Below, in pieces: positions 54,065 to 64,000 of a DNA stretch of 64,000 bases. Within the stretch, counting starts at the first letter, position 1; every line of letters starts with the position of its first letter. Made by a program: the position numbers and the translations under genes. The DNA is from Mesorhizobium sp. J8 (GTDB lineage Bacteria > Pseudomonadota > Alphaproteobacteria > Rhizobiales > Rhizobiaceae): positions 6,136,001 to 6,200,000 of the forward strand of contig NZ_AP024109.1 in the NCBI RefSeq assembly GCF_016591715.1, in the 5' to 3' direction. Under the pieces are notes generated by a model. That model did not search any database, was not told the DNA's origin, and saw only the letters and a list, made by a program, of their open reading frames with translations.

Positions 54065-54430
54065 TTAAGCCTTCTTTATCGCCAGCGTCGCGGTGAGATC
54101 TTCCATGCGCTGCGCAAGCGCCGCGAGCGCGGTCGTGAGCACGCTGTCGCTCTTGTCGGCCTTGGTCAGCGCCTCGTCGCGCGTCTTGCGCAAGGTCAGC
54201 ACCTCGCTCTCCATGCCCTTGACGCGCTTGGTGAGCTCTGAGAGCTCGTCCATCACCATGATGCCGGCCATGACGGTGAGCCGCTGGTCGCCGATCTCGC
54301 CGAAGGAATCCTTCAGATGCGAGACATAGCGGTCGAAGCGCTCTGCAAGGTCGATCAGATGCTCTTCCTGGCCCTCGTCGCAGGCCATCCGGTATTGCTT
54401 GCCGTCGATGGAAACCGTGACCTGTGCCAT
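54065..54430 (-). CDS. zapA: Cell-division protein ZapA
   Basis: A 121-residue protein. The ZapA head has VTVSIDGKQYRMACDEGQEE near residue 4 and HLIDLAERFD; residues about 65-115 are a coiled coil. ZapA stabilises FtsZ filaments at the division site. It follows a DUF4164 gene by four bases, the usual rhizobial pairing. The transketolase operon is divergent. Confidence 0.93.
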   Translation of the reverse strand: MAQVTVSIDGKQYRMACDEGQEEHLIDLAERFDRYVSHLKDSFGEIGDQRLTVMAGIMVMDELSELTKRVKGMESEVLTLRKTRDEALTKADKSDSVLTTALAALAQRMEDLTATLAIKKA

Positions 54431-54434
54431 TGCC

Positions 54435-54707
54435 TTACCTGTCCAGAACCGCGCGGATGGTTTCCATGGCGGTCACCAGCCGCCGCGACACTTCCTTGTT
54501 GGCATCTTCCAGGCGCTCGGCGCGCGCCTCGGAATTGTCGAGCTCCTGCGCCAGGCGTGAACGGTCGGCGTTCATGCGCTGCACCTCGGCCTCGGCTTCC
54601 GAATAATCGCGCTCGTGCTCGAGCTTCGCCGCCACGGCGTTTTCCAGCCCTTCCATGGCCTTGCCCAGCCTGGCGATGACTTCCTTAAGGGTCGTTTCCC
54701 CGGTCAT
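54435..54707 (-). CDS. DUF4164 coiled-coil protein
   Basis: A 90-residue protein that is almost wholly coiled coil (MEGLENAVAAKLEHERDYSE and following). DUF4164 proteins occur next to zapA in Rhizobiales and may have a ZapB-like role in division; that role is inferred from position and structure. It starts the two-gene operon, divergent from tkt by 260 bases. Confidence 0.85.
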   Translation of the reverse strand: MTGETTLKEVIARLGKAMEGLENAVAAKLEHERDYSEAEAEVQRMNADRSRLAQELDNSEARAERLEDANKEVSRRLVTAMETIRAVLDR

Positions 54708-54967
54708 GGCCTTCGTCCTATGCCCTGCCCATCACCGAATCGCGCGCATTCAGAACGCGTTACCTCGGAAAGATTAGGCACCGGGTGAAGGGCGCGTCAA
54801 CAAAGCTCTCGCGACTGTCCCCCGCTATCGCTAATGTAAGGCGCTCGATGCCATCACAAGCCCGGCAAAATCCGTCCCGATTTGTTGACTAAAAGGCCGT
54901 GCCTGCTATGTGTCGCGGCATCCTTTCCAAGGGTTCTCCCAGGCTCCAACCCACTTCCGGAGGAAGC

Positions 54968-56959
54968 ATGACCTCGCGTGAACAACATGATCGGATGGCC
55001 AACGCGATCCGTTTCCTTTCCATGGACGCCGTCGAGAAGGCGAATTCCGGCCACCCCGGCCTGCCGATGGGCTGCGCCGACATCGCCACGGTTCTGTTCA
55101 GCCGTTTCCTGAAATTCGACGCCAAAGCGCCGCACTGGGCCGACCGCGACCGCTTCATCCTCTCGGCCGGCCACGGCTCGATGCTGCTCTATTCGCTCCT
55201 CTACCTCACCGGCTATGAGGACATGACGATCGACCAGATCAAGAATTTCCGCCAGCTCGGCTCCAAGACTGCGGGCCATCCCGAATACGGCCATGCCGCG
55301 GGCATCGAGACCACCACCGGTCCGCTCGGCCAGGGCCTTGCCAATTCGGTCGGCTTCGCGCTCGGCGAGCGCATCATGAACGCCGCCTTCGGCAATGACC
55401 TCGTCAACCATTACACCTATGTGCTGGCCGGCGACGGCTGCCTGATGGAAGGCGTCTCCCAGGAAGCCATCGCGCTGGCCGGGCATCTGAAGCTAAACAA
55501 GCTGATCGTCTTCTGGGACAACAACAACATCTCGATCGACGGCCCGGTCTCGCTGGCCGACAACACCGATCAGGTTGCCCGCTTCCAGGCTAGCGGTTGG
55601 AACGCCAGCCACATCGACGGCACCGATCCGGAAGCGATCGCCTACGCCATCGAGGCGGCGCGCCATTCCGACAAGCCGACGATGATCGCCTGCAAGACCA
55701 CCATCGGCTTCGGCGCCCCGACCAAGGCCGGCACCAACAAGGCGCATGGCTCGCCGCTGGGCGCCGAGGAAATCGCCGGCGCTCGCAAGTTCTTCAACTG
55801 GGACTCGCCGGCCTTCGAGATCCCCGCCGACATCCTCGACGCCTGGCGCGCCGTGGGCAAGAACGGCGCCAAGGCGCGCGCCGATTGGGAAGGCCGGCTT
55901 GCCAAGGCCGAGCCGAAGCTAAAGGCCGAGTTCGAACGCCGCATCGCCGGCAAGCTGCCCTCCAACTTCGACGCTGTCATTGCCGACTACAAGAAGAAGC
56001 TGTCGGCCGACAAGCCGAAGGTCGCGACCCGCAAATCCTCCGAAATGGCCCTGGAAGTCATCAACGGCGCCGTGCCGGAAACCATCGGCGGCTCGGCCGA
56101 CTTGACGGGCTCCAACAACACCAAGACCAGCCAGACCAAGAACATCACGCCCGACGATTACGGCCAGCGCTATGTCCATTACGGCATCCGCGAGCATGGC
56201 ATGGCGGCGGCGATCAACGGTCTCACGCTGCATGGCGGCCTGATCGCCTATGGCGGCACTTTCCTGTGCTTCTCCGACTATGCCCGCCCCTCGATGCGCC
56301 TGGCCTCGCTGATGGGCATCCGTTCGATCTTCGTCATGACGCATGACTCGATCGGCCTCGGCGAGGACGGCCCGACCCACCAGCCGGTCGAGCATCTGGC
56401 AGCGCTGCGCGCCATCCCGAACCACAATGTCTTCCGTCCGGCCGACGCGGTCGAGACCGCGGAGTGCTGGCAGATCGCGCTGGAATCGGAAAAGACGCCC
56501 TCGACCCTGGCGCTGACCCGCCAGAACCTGCCGACCGTTCGCACCGAACATTCGGCGAAGAATCTCTCCAGCCAGGGCGCCTACGAGCTTGCCGCGGCAA
56601 ACGGCGAGGCCGTGGTGACGATCTTCGCCACCGGCTCCGAGGTCGAGATCGCGCTCGGCGCGCGCGACCTCCTGGAAAAGCACGGCCATCCGACCCGCGT
56701 CGTATCGGTGCCCTGCTTCGAGCTGTTCGACCAGCAGAGCGAAGACTATCGCGCCAAGACCATCGGCAACGCCAAGGTGAAGGTCGCGATCGAGGCCGGC
56801 ATCCGCCAGGGCTGGGATCACCTGATCGGTACCGACGGTATTTTTGTCGGCATGCACGGTTTTGGCGCCTCCGGCTCGATCGAGCAGCTCTATCCGCATT
56901 TCGGCATCACTGCCGAGGCCGCGGCCAAGGCGGTCGAAGCCCGCCTGCACGGCAAATAG
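54968..56959 (+). CDS. tkt: Transketolase
   Basis: A 663-residue thiamine-diphosphate enzyme. The N-terminal part has [15 protein letters not shown] near residue 26 and the ThDP motif [13 protein letters not shown] near residue 153 with the metal-binding DNNNISIDG. The middle domain has [13 protein letters not shown] and the conserved Glu of GIREHGMA near residue 405. It exchanges two-carbon units in the pentose-phosphate pathway. I start at 54968 after GGAGGAAG. It leads a run tkt-gap-antiporter-pgk-fba. Confidence 0.95.
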   Translation: MTSREQHDRMANAIRFLSMDAVEKANSGHPGLPMGCADIATVLFSRFLKFDAKAPHWADRDRFILSAGHGSMLLYSLLYLTGYEDMTIDQIKNFRQLGSKTAGHPEYGHAAGIETTTGPLGQGLANSVGFALGERIMNAAFGNDLVNHYTYVLAGDGCLMEGVSQEAIALAGHLKLNKLIVFWDNNNISIDGPVSLADNTDQVARFQASGWNASHIDGTDPEAIAYAIEAARHSDKPTMIACKTTIGFGAPTKAGTNKAHGSPLGAEEIAGARKFFNWDSPAFEIPADILDAWRAVGKNGAKARADWEGRLAKAEPKLKAEFERRIAGKLPSNFDAVIADYKKKLSADKPKVATRKSSEMALEVINGAVPETIGGSADLTGSNNTKTSQTKNITPDDYGQRYVHYGIREHGMAAAINGLTLHGGLIAYGGTFLCFSDYARPSMRLASLMGIRSIFVMTHDSIGLGEDGPTHQPVEHLAALRAIPNHNVFRPADAVETAECWQIALESEKTPSTLALTRQNLPTVRTEHSAKNLSSQGAYELAAANGEAVVTIFATGSEVEIALGARDLLEKHGHPTRVVSVPCFELFDQQSEDYRAKTIGNAKVKVAIEAGIRQGWDHLIGTDGIFVGMHGFGASGSIEQLYPHFGITAEAAAKAVEARLHGK

Positions 56960-56970
56960 GACTGGCCCGG

Positions 56971-57005
56971 GCCCGGCAGTGCCCCGATTGGCGGCTCTGC
57001 CGGGC
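56971..57005 (+). terminator. Hairpin after tkt
   Basis: Arms GCCCGGCAG (56971-56979) and CTGCCGGGC (56997-57005) form a nine-base stem. There is no T-run, so termination is uncertain. Confidence 0.4.
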
Positions 57006-57114
57006 TGGACCAACCTAATCGATTTAAATGCGACGTTCTGCGGCTGGATTCTTGCGCCTTCCGCCGCTATGAAGCTGTGGACCACCCGCTTTCCAGCCCC
57101 CAAGGGAGAGAACA

Positions 57115-58125
57115 ATGACCGTCAGAGTTGCCATCAATGGATTTGGCCGCATCGGCCGCAACATCCTGCGCGCCATCCATGAATCCGGCCGCAAGGACAT
57201 CGAGGTGGTCGCCGTCAACGACCTCGGCCCGGTCGAGACCAATGCGCATCTCCTGCGCTACGACAGCGTGCATGGCCGCTTCCCGCATGAGGTGACCGTC
57301 GATGGCGACCAGATCTCGGTCGGCAAGGAGAAGTTCAAGGTCACCGCGATCAAGGATCCGACCCAGTTGCCGTGGAAGGAACTCGGCATTGACATCGCGC
57401 TCGAATGCACGGGCATCTTCACCGCCCGCGACAAGGCCGCCGCGCATCTCACCGCCGGCGCCAAGCGTGTCATCGTCTCGGCCCCGGCCGAAGGCGCCGA
57501 CCTCACCGTCGTCTACGGCATCAACCACGATAAGCTGACCAAGGACCACATCGTCATCTCGAACGCGTCCTGCACCACCAACTGCCTGGCGCCGCTGGCG
57601 GCCGTGCTGCACGAAACCGTCGGCATCGAGAAGGGCATGATGACGACGATCCACTCCTACACTGGCGACCAGCCGACGCTCGACACCATGCACAAGGATC
57701 TCTATCGCGCCCGCGCCGCCGCGCTGTCGCAGATTCCGACCTCGACGGGTGCCGCCAAGGCGATCGGCCTGGTGCTGCCCGACCTCAAGGGCAAGCTCGA
57801 CGGCATCTCGATCCGCGTGCCGACCCCGAACGTGTCGGTCGTCGACTTCAAGTTCATCGCCAAGCGCTCGACCACCGCGCAGGAGATCAACGAAGCTTTG
57901 ATCGCCGCCTCCAAGGGCAAGCTGAAGGGCATCCTTTCGGTCACCCACCACCCGAACGTGTCGATCGACTTCAACCACGATCCGCATTCCTCGATCGCGG
58001 CGCTCGACCAGACCAAGGTCATGGACGGCAACTTCGTTTCGGTCCTGTCGTGGTACGACAACGAATGGGGCTTCTCGAACCGCATGGGCGACACCGCCGT
58101 CGCCTTCGGCAAGACCATCGCCTGA
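57115..58125 (+). CDS. gap: Glyceraldehyde-3-phosphate dehydrogenase, type I
   Basis: A 336-residue enzyme. The NAD-binding motif [13 protein letters not shown] is at residues 5-17; the catalytic Cys near 152 lies in [13 protein letters not shown], and the active-site His in HSYTGDQ follows. It interconverts glyceraldehyde-3-phosphate and 1,3-bisphosphoglycerate. GGGAGAG precedes the ATG. It ends with a strong terminator. Confidence 0.96.
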   Translation: MTVRVAINGFGRIGRNILRAIHESGRKDIEVVAVNDLGPVETNAHLLRYDSVHGRFPHEVTVDGDQISVGKEKFKVTAIKDPTQLPWKELGIDIALECTGIFTARDKAAAHLTAGAKRVIVSAPAEGADLTVVYGINHDKLTKDHIVISNASCTTNCLAPLAAVLHETVGIEKGMMTTIHSYTGDQPTLDTMHKDLYRARAAALSQIPTSTGAAKAIGLVLPDLKGKLDGISIRVPTPNVSVVDFKFIAKRSTTAQEINEALIAASKGKLKGILSVTHHPNVSIDFNHDPHSSIAALDQTKVMDGNFVSVLSWYDNEWGFSNRMGDTAVAFGKTIA

Positions 58126-58150
58126 TCGAACGCCCGCTAAGCGGTTTGAA

Positions 58151-58176
58151 ACGCCCGGCTTGACCGGGCGTTTTTT
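58151..58176 (+). terminator. Intrinsic terminator of gap
   Basis: Arms ACGCCCGG (58151-58158) and CCGGGCGT (58164-58171) with loop CTTGA, followed by a run of T to 58176. Confidence 0.92.
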
Positions 58177-58281
58177 ATTGGCCGCCGAGCCAAAAACCAC
58201 GCTGTCGCCTTGCACTGGTCATGTCTTCGCCCCACTCTCCCGTAAATCGACCAATGAGAGGGACTTGAGGGGCGCTGGCGG

Positions 58282-60171
58282 ATGGAGCATGCGATATATC
58301 TCGTGACGCTGGTCGGCACGGCGCTCATCGTCGCCGCCGCGTTTTCGAGCCTGATCGCCTTCCGCTTCGGCGCTCCCTTGCTGCTCCTCTTCCTCTGCAT
58401 CGGCCTTGCCACCGGCGTCGACGGCCTCGGCATCGAATTCGACAACGCCCGCTTGGCTTATTTTGCCGGCTCACTGGCCCTGGCCATCATCCTGTTCGAT
58501 TCCGGTTTCGGCACGCCGCTCAACGCGCTGCGTCAGGCGGCCGGACCGGCGCTGTCGCTGGCCACGATCGGCGTCATCCTCACCACCGGCATTTTTGGCG
58601 TGGCCGCCTATTATCTGCTCGGTCTCAACTGGCTGGAATCCTCGCTGCTCGGCGCGGCCGTCGCCTCGACCGATGCGGCGGCCGTGTTCTTCCTGCTGCG
58701 CGCCGGCGAAATCCATCTGCGCGAGCGTGTGCGTTCGACGCTCGAAGTGGAATCCGGCACCAACGACCCGATCGCCATCTTCCTCACCATCACTTTGGTC
58801 GAGATCATCGCCGCGCACGCCAACCCCGAAGCCAACGTGCTGGCCACCAACCTTCTGCTCGGCTTCCTCGCCAATATGGGGGTCGGCGCCATCGTCGGCG
58901 TGCTCGGCGGTTTCGGCATCGTCCGCCTCGTCGAGCGGCTGAACCTCGACCATGGACTGCTGCCGATCTTCGTGCTGACGCTCTCGCTGATGGTGTTCGC
59001 GGCAGCCGGCGCCATCGGCGGCTCGGGCTTCCTCGCCGTCTACCTTGCCGGGCTGATCGCCGGCAATTCCGACATCCGCGCCGTCACCATCCTGAAGCGC
59101 TTCCAGGACGGCATGTCGTGGCTGGCGCAGATCATCATGTTCCTGATCCTCGGCCTGTTCGCCACGCCCTCGCAGTTCCCGGCGATCCTGGTCCCGGCGG
59201 TCCTGCTCGGTCTGTTCCTGATCTTCGTGGCGCGGCCCTTGGCCGTCTGGCTCTGCCTGATCCCGTTCCGCCTGCCGCGCCCGGAGGTCGCCTTCGTCTC
59301 CTGGGTCGGCCTGCGCGGCGCGGTCTCGATCCTGCTTGCCATCACGCCGCTGCTCGGTGGGATCGAGCACGGCCGGCTGATCTTCAACGCCGCCTTCATC
59401 ATCGTACTCGTGTCGCTGGTGGTGCAGGGCTGGACCGTCGGTCCGCTGGCACGGCGTCTTGGTCTGATCGTGCCGGCCCGTCTCGGGCCGCTGGACAAGG
59501 TCGAGCTCGAACTGCCGGGCTCGGCCCATCACGAGCTGCTTGCCTATCGCGTCGCGCCCGGCAGCCCGGTGGCGCGTGGCGAGCGCATCCCACGCTGGGC
59601 AAGGCCCTCGCTGGTGCTGCGCGACGGCCGCTCCATGCGCTTCCAGGACATGGGCCGGCTGGCAGCCGGCGATCAGGTCTACATCTTCGTGCCGGACCGC
59701 TACCCGCGCCTTCTCGACAAGCTTTTCGCCAGCCGCGCCGTGGTCGATCCGGAGGACGCCGACTTCTTCGGCGCCTTCGCCGTCGATCCTGCCCGCTCGG
59801 CCGCGGAGCTGGAAGCCGCTTATGCGCCGGGCCTGACGGAGGCCGAACAGAAGCTCACGGTCGCGGCGCTCGTTACCGAGCGGCTCGGCGGCCGCCCCGA
59901 ATATGCCGACCGCGTGGTGATCGGCCCGATCGAGCTGATCGTGCGCGATGTCGACGAGAAAGGCAGGATCACCGGGCTCGGCCTGTCCTTCGAGCCGACC
60001 GCGCCGGTCGCGCGCGTGCCGGTCTTCCTGAGCGCCGGCGAGATCGCCGACCGCATAGCCGCCATGATCCGCAACTGGCGCAAGCCGGCGCAACAACAGG
60101 CGGCCGAGGGCGTGCCGATCGACACTCAGGGGCCGGCACCGGACGGGCAGAAGGCAACCGGGGAGGGCTGA
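58282..60171 (+). CDS. CPA1-family K+(Na+)/H+ antiporter, CvrA/NhaP2-like
   Basis: A 629-residue protein. About twelve membrane helices occupy residues 1-400, including FGAPLLLLFLCIGLATG and the ion-binding DxxAxxF/ND-type segments ASTDAAAVF near 130 and ESGTNDPIAI near 155. A cytoplasmic RCK_C/TrkA_C-like domain lies at about 410-490 (HHELLAYRVAPGSPVARGER), and a further regulatory part follows, as in CvrA/NhaP2. These exchange K+ or Na+ for H+ to keep ion and osmotic balance. Its place between gap and pgk is unusual for glycolysis genes but it has its own upstream space. Confidence 0.9.
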   Translation: MEHAIYLVTLVGTALIVAAAFSSLIAFRFGAPLLLLFLCIGLATGVDGLGIEFDNARLAYFAGSLALAIILFDSGFGTPLNALRQAAGPALSLATIGVILTTGIFGVAAYYLLGLNWLESSLLGAAVASTDAAAVFFLLRAGEIHLRERVRSTLEVESGTNDPIAIFLTITLVEIIAAHANPEANVLATNLLLGFLANMGVGAIVGVLGGFGIVRLVERLNLDHGLLPIFVLTLSLMVFAAAGAIGGSGFLAVYLAGLIAGNSDIRAVTILKRFQDGMSWLAQIIMFLILGLFATPSQFPAILVPAVLLGLFLIFVARPLAVWLCLIPFRLPRPEVAFVSWVGLRGAVSILLAITPLLGGIEHGRLIFNAAFIIVLVSLVVQGWTVGPLARRLGLIVPARLGPLDKVELELPGSAHHELLAYRVAPGSPVARGERIPRWARPSLVLRDGRSMRFQDMGRLAAGDQVYIFVPDRYPRLLDKLFASRAVVDPEDADFFGAFAVDPARSAAELEAAYAPGLTEAEQKLTVAALVTERLGGRPEYADRVVIGPIELIVRDVDEKGRITGLGLSFEPTAPVARVPVFLSAGEIADRIAAMIRNWRKPAQQQAAEGVPIDTQGPAPDGQKATGEG

Positions 60172-60276
60172 TGTCTCACGCCGACATCATTTTTGCGCGC
60201 CCGCCCTCCACGCAGCGCTTGCATCGTCCCCGGCGCCGGGTAAGGTCGCCGCGCTTTTTCGCGGAAAGGAACGACC

Positions 60277-61473
60277 ATGGCCGGCTTCAAGACACTCGAT
60301 GATATCGGCGCCGTCAGCGGCAAGCGGGTGCTGGTGCGCGTCGACCTCAACGTTCCCGTCGCCGACGGCAAGGTGACCGACGCCACCCGCATCGAGCGCA
60401 TCGCGCCGACCATCGCCGAGCTCTCGAAAAAGGGGGCAAAGGTGATCCTGCTGGCGCATTTCGGCCGCCCGAAGGACGGTCCTTCGGCCGAGTTCTCGCT
60501 GGAGCCGATCGCCCGCGCGACAGCGGAAGTGCTCGGCCGCCCTGTCGGCTTCGCCGCCGACTGCGTCGGCGACAAGGCTGCCGAAGCGGTCGCGGCGATG
60601 AAGGACGGCGACGTCCTGCTGCTCGAAAACACCCGCTTCCACAAGGCCGAGGAAAAGAACGAGCCGGCCTTCACCGAGAAGCTCGCCGCCAATGGCGACA
60701 TCTATGTCAATGACGCCTTTTCCGCCGCGCACCGGGCACATGCCTCCACCGAAGGCCTGGCGCGTCATTTGCCGGCCTATGCCGGCCGCACCATGCAGGC
60801 CGAACTCGACGCGTTGGAAAAGGGCCTCGGCAATCCGGTTCGGCCGGTCGTTGCCATCGTCGGCGGCGCCAAGGTCTCGACCAAGATCGACCTCCTGATG
60901 AACCTGGTGAAGAAGGTCGACGCGCTGGTGATCGGCGGCGGCATGGCCAACACCTTCCTGGCCGCGCGCGGCACCGATGTCGGCAAGTCGCTCTGCGAGC
61001 ACGATCTTGCCGGCACAGCCAAGCAGATCATGATCGAGGCGGCGGAAGCCGGCTGCGCCATCGTCCTGCCCGCCGACGGCGTGGTGGCCAAGGAATTCAA
61101 GGCTGGTGCGGCGAGCGAGACCGTCGCCATCTCGGACGTGCCGGCCGACGGCATGATCCTCGATGTCGGCGCAAAGACCGTGCAGACCGTCAACGACTGG
61201 ATCGACCGCGCCGCGACGCTGGTCTGGAACGGTCCGCTCGGCGCCTTCGAGATCGAGCCCTTCGACCGCGCCACGGTGGCGGCGGCAAAGCACGCCGCGG
61301 GCCGCACCAAGGCAGGCAAGCTGGTCTCGGTCGCCGGCGGCGGCGACACGGTGGCCGCGCTCAACCACGCCGGCGTCGCCGACGACTTCACCTATGTCTC
61401 GACCGCCGGCGGCGCCTTCCTCGAATGGATGGAAGGCAAGCCGCTGCCGGGCGTCGAGGTGCTGAAGCGGTAA
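60277..61473 (+). CDS. pgk: Phosphoglycerate kinase
   Basis: A 398-residue enzyme. Signature [18 protein letters not shown] is near residue 15, [14 protein letters not shown] near 112 and the nucleotide loop [11 protein letters not shown] near 350. It makes ATP from 1,3-bisphosphoglycerate, or runs in reverse for gluconeogenesis. GGAAAGG precedes the ATG. It lies between the antiporter and fba. Confidence 0.96.
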   Translation: MAGFKTLDDIGAVSGKRVLVRVDLNVPVADGKVTDATRIERIAPTIAELSKKGAKVILLAHFGRPKDGPSAEFSLEPIARATAEVLGRPVGFAADCVGDKAAEAVAAMKDGDVLLLENTRFHKAEEKNEPAFTEKLAANGDIYVNDAFSAAHRAHASTEGLARHLPAYAGRTMQAELDALEKGLGNPVRPVVAIVGGAKVSTKIDLLMNLVKKVDALVIGGGMANTFLAARGTDVGKSLCEHDLAGTAKQIMIEAAEAGCAIVLPADGVVAKEFKAGAASETVAISDVPADGMILDVGAKTVQTVNDWIDRAATLVWNGPLGAFEIEPFDRATVAAAKHAAGRTKAGKLVSVAGGGDTVAALNHAGVADDFTYVSTAGGAFLEWMEGKPLPGVEVLKR

Positions 61474-61589
61474 ACAATCCGAGACCGGCAAAGCCCGCGC
61501 GGCTTTCAATCGATTCTAACTTTCCGGCGTCATTCCTTTGGCGGTAGTCTTCTGCTAGCGCGGAACAAACGCAGCCTAGGAGAGCACCC

Positions 61590-62615
61590 ATGAGTGAACG
61601 TCTCGAAGATATCGCCGCCGCGATGGTGAGCGGTGGCAAGGGCCTTTTGGCCGCCGATGAGAGCTCCGGCACGATCAAGAAGCGTTTTGACGTCATCGGC
61701 GTCGAGTCGACCGCCGACAACAGGCGCGACTATCGCGAGATGATGTTCCGCGCCTCCGACGCGATGTCCAAATACATCTCCGGCGTCATCCTCTATGACG
61801 AGACCATCCGCCAGAAGGCCGCCGACGGCACCCCGCTGGTCGACATCATCAAGGCCTCCGGCGCCATTCCCGGCATCAAGGTCGACCTCGGCGCCAAACC
61901 TCTTGCCGGCTTTCCCGGCGACACCATCACCGAGGGCCTGGACGGACTGCGCGAGCGGCTTGCCGACTATTACAAGCTCGGTGCCCGCTTCGCCAAATGG
62001 CGCGCGGTGATCGATATCGACACCGGCAAGGGCGTGCCCTCGGCCAATTCGATCGCCTCGAATACCCACGCGCTGGCCCGCTACGCCGCGCTCTGTCAGG
62101 AGGCCGGCATCGTGCCGATCGTCGAGCCGGAAGTGCTGATGGACGGCGCGCATTCGATCGATACCTGCTACGACGTCACCAAGGCGACGCTGGTCAAGCT
62201 CTATGACGAGCTCTACGCGGCGCACGTCGTGCTGGAAGGCTCGATTCTGAAGCCCAACATGGTCATCTCGGGCAAGAAGTCGGGCAAGACCGTCGCGCCC
62301 GAGGAAATCGCCGAGAAGACGATAAAGCTGTTCCGCGAAGTGGTGCCGGCGGCAGTGCCGGGCATCGCCTTCCTGTCCGGCGGCCAGGAGGACGAGGAGG
62401 CGACCGCCAACCTCAACGCCATCAACGCCATCGGCCCGCATCCGTGGAAGCTGACCTTCTCCTATGGCCGCGCGCTGCAGGCCGCGCCGCAGAAGGCATG
62501 GAGCGGCAAGGCCTCGAACGTCGCCGCCGGCCAGGCCGCCTTCACCCACCGCGCCCATATGAACCATCTTGCCGCGCTTGGGAAATGGCAGCCGGCGCTG
62601 GAAAAGGCCGCCTGA
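61590..62615 (+). CDS. Fructose-bisphosphate aldolase, class I
   Basis: A 341-residue Schiff-base aldolase. The N-terminal KGLLAADESSGTIKKRFD is the class I signature; the active Lys lies in EGSILKPNMVISG near residue 225, and VEPEVLMDGAHS precedes it. It splits or forms fructose-1,6-bisphosphate without a metal. Rhizobiales often have this class beside pgk. AGGAGA precedes the ATG. A terminator follows. Confidence 0.93.
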   Translation: MSERLEDIAAAMVSGGKGLLAADESSGTIKKRFDVIGVESTADNRRDYREMMFRASDAMSKYISGVILYDETIRQKAADGTPLVDIIKASGAIPGIKVDLGAKPLAGFPGDTITEGLDGLRERLADYYKLGARFAKWRAVIDIDTGKGVPSANSIASNTHALARYAALCQEAGIVPIVEPEVLMDGAHSIDTCYDVTKATLVKLYDELYAAHVVLEGSILKPNMVISGKKSGKTVAPEEIAEKTIKLFREVVPAAVPGIAFLSGGQEDEEATANLNAINAIGPHPWKLTFSYGRALQAAPQKAWSGKASNVAAGQAAFTHRAHMNHLAALGKWQPALEKAA

Positions 62616-62640
62616 GGAATCTCTTCCAACAGCCACCAAG

Positions 62641-62672
62641 AACCCGGGCCAACGGCCCGGGTTTTGTTTTTT
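62641..62672 (+). terminator. Intrinsic terminator of the aldolase gene
   Basis: Arms AACCCGGGCC (62641-62650) and GGCCCGGGTT (62654-62663) with loop AAC, followed by TTGTTTTTT. Confidence 0.92.
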
Positions 62673-62769
62673 GCCGGCAGTGTTCCTACCTCATTCGATG
62701 AAACGGCGGCAGCGATGTCGGATCGCGCCGATGTCGAACGTCCTTGGCAGGAGAGGACAGGAGATGGTC

Positions 62770-63510
62770 ATGCAACGCAATGCCGTGGTTTCGCGCGAGG
62801 ACTGGTTCGAGGCGCACCGAAGGCACCTCGAGCGCGAGAAGGAGCTGACACGCTTCCGCGACCTCGTCGCCGCCGAGCGGCGGCAGTTGCCCTGGTTCAA
62901 GCTGCGCAAGGATTATGTCTTCGAGAGCGAAGCCGGGCCGAAGCGCCTGGCCGAGCTGTTCGCAGGCAAGAGCCAGCTCATCGTCTATCATTTCATGATG
63001 ACGCCAGGCTGCGACCATCGCTGCGCGGGCTGCTCGTTCCTCGCCGACCATATCGACGGCGCCAACCAGCATCTGAAGCACCATGACGCCTCGCTGGTGG
63101 TCGTCTCGCGCGCGCCGCTGGCCGAGATCTTGCCTTACAAGCAGCGCATGGGATGGAAGTTCGACTGGATGTCGTCCTACGCCTCCGACTTCAATTTCGA
63201 CCTGCAGGTCTCCTTCACCGACAAGCAGATCGCGGCGGGCGAGACCACCTACAATTTCGAGAAGCGGCCCTTGCGGTCGAAAGACCTGCCCGGCACCAGC
63301 ATCTTCTATCGCAACGAATGCGGCGACATCTTCCTCACCTTCATATCGCGCGCCCGCGGCGGCGACGCGCTGATCGGCGCCTATCATTATCTCGACATGA
63401 CGCCGAAGGGTCGCGACGAGACCGGCCCGTATCACAACCTGATGGACTGGGTGCGCCTCCACGACGAATACCAGGACAAGGGCGAGGACCGGCCCGACTG
63501 CTGCGCATGA
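62770..63510 (+). CDS. DUF899 thioredoxin-like protein
   Basis: A 246-residue protein. It opens with VVSREDWFEAHRRHLEREKE, the DUF899 start; a thioredoxin-like fold follows with FMMTPGCDHRCAGCSFLADH near residue 78, in which three Cys may be redox-active. The C-terminus has GTSIFYRNECGDIFLTF and YHNLMDWVRLHDEY. The family is related to peroxiredoxin-type folds; the reaction is unknown. I start at 62770, with AGGAG six bases upstream, though ATG at 62764 is also in frame. Confidence 0.85.
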   Translation: MQRNAVVSREDWFEAHRRHLEREKELTRFRDLVAAERRQLPWFKLRKDYVFESEAGPKRLAELFAGKSQLIVYHFMMTPGCDHRCAGCSFLADHIDGANQHLKHHDASLVVVSRAPLAEILPYKQRMGWKFDWMSSYASDFNFDLQVSFTDKQIAAGETTYNFEKRPLRSKDLPGTSIFYRNECGDIFLTFISRARGGDALIGAYHYLDMTPKGRDETGPYHNLMDWVRLHDEYQDKGEDRPDCCA

Positions 63511-63574
63511 GTGGCCTCGTTCACCTCGACCTGAACATGCGCTAAGGCTTCCCGCTGTTTTCAACGGATGTGCC

Positions 63575-64000
63575 ATGCAGCGCCTGCTTGCCCTTCTCAC
63601 CTGGCTCGCTTTCCCCGTCTATGTCTGGCAGGGGCTCGGCGTGCGCCGGCGCACCACGCGCATGCTGCCGGCGCGTGGGCCGGTCCTGCACGAAATACCG
63701 GGGCAGCCGCCGGCGATCGCGCTGCTGGTGCTGGGCGATTCCTCGGCAGCATCGGTCGGGATCGAACAATCCGAATACGGCCTTGCCGCGCAGCTTGCCG
63801 GCCTGATCGCGGAGCGAACCGGCCGGGCCGTGCACTGGCGCGCCGCCGGCTTCAATTCTGCGACCTCCGGCCAGATTCGCGACCATGTCCTGCCCAATTT
63901 GTCGGCCGATCCCTGGACGCATATCGTGCTGGCCATCGGCACCAACGACACCAAGAATTTTCGCTCCGTGCCGCGCTTCAAGAAGGAGTTCGGTGGCCTG
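63575..64000 (+). CDS. SGNH/GDSL hydrolase, 5' part only
   Basis: The first 142 residues of a hydrolase cut by the window edge. A hydrophobic N-terminal helix (LLALLTWLAFPVYVWQGLGV) is a signal or anchor. Block I with the nucleophile Ser is LLVLGDSSAASVG near residue 54, and block III is IGTNDTKNF near residue 122, with Asn. The catalytic Asp-His at the C-terminus would lie beyond the window. Such enzymes are esterases or lipases, often of envelope glycans. Confidence 0.8.
   Translation, partial: MQRLLALLTWLAFPVYVWQGLGVRRRTTRMLPARGPVLHEIPGQPPAIALLVLGDSSAASVGIEQSEYGLAAQLAGLIAERTGRAVHWRAAGFNSATSGQIRDHVLPNLSADPWTHIVLAIGTNDTKNFRSVPRFKKEFGGL

Noticed and set aside
58471-60096. Open minus-strand frame of 541 codons in the antiporter gene
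   Set aside because: It is antisense to a membrane protein, has no domain and is dominated by Asp, Glu, Gln and Arg.

Overview
The window reads as chromosomal DNA of a high-GC alphaproteobacterium of the Rhizobiales, most likely Mesorhizobium or a close relative. This rests on gene content and order: a PhyR-NepR-EcfG stress module, HWE-type histidine kinases, a pstSCAB-phoU-phoB operon, a zapA-DUF4164 pair, a tkt-gap-pgk-fba run with a class I aldolase, RpoH, and three families of palindromic intergenic repeats. It is not a mobile island. I saw no transposase, integrase, phage gene or CRISPR array, and codon style is even throughout.

Layout. 0-6.5 kb: a BetI-like TetR regulator and an N-methyltransferase-like enzyme face an operon of two paralogous FAD oxidoreductases, a GcvT-like folate-dependent transferase and an 85-residue protein; this looks like an uncharacterised methyl-group pathway. 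6.5-11.5 kb: M19 dipeptidase, small GNAT protein, an MhqO/MhqD-like dioxygenase-hydrolase pair and a phosphonate monoester hydrolase/sulfatase. 11.6-22.4 kb: a general-stress-response island. Ten exact GGAAC-N16/17-CGTT promoters sit upstream of nepR-ecfG, phyR, a HWE kinase, a Crp/Fnr regulator, a PRC-barrel protein, a lipid kinase, yqjD/yqjE-like genes and small envelope proteins. 22.5-29.2 kb: a CHASE-HWE kinase, a XylFH-like sugar ABC transporter and its divergent ROK repressor. 29.3-38.3 kb: phosphate uptake and its regulator with a Pho box, then a large PAS hybrid kinase.

38.5-47 kb: small lipoproteins and exported proteins, a GST with a histone-H1-like tail, a VOC protein, an XRE regulator, a soluble kinase/LuxR-type regulator pair, MscL, a DUF2853 protein and a YidB-like protein. 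Three intergenic spots here carry tandem TGAC-N4-GTCA dyads about 75-145 bp upstream of a start codon, pointing to a small unrecognised regulon. 47-49.8 kb: a three-gene operon of a coiled-coil protein, a single-pass inner-membrane protein ending in an OmpA-type peptidoglycan-binding domain, and a Rab/Ras-like small GTPase. I consider it the best candidate for an undescribed system. 49.8-64 kb: tRNA-Glu(CTC), rluD, rpoH, a 1-Cys peroxiredoxin, zapA, the central-carbon genes with a CPA1 antiporter between gap and pgk, a DUF899 protein and the start of an SGNH hydrolase.

Start codons were often moved inward from the longest reading frame where a ribosome-binding site, a signal peptide or family length favoured it. 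All functional calls come from reading motifs by eye; no database search was run.
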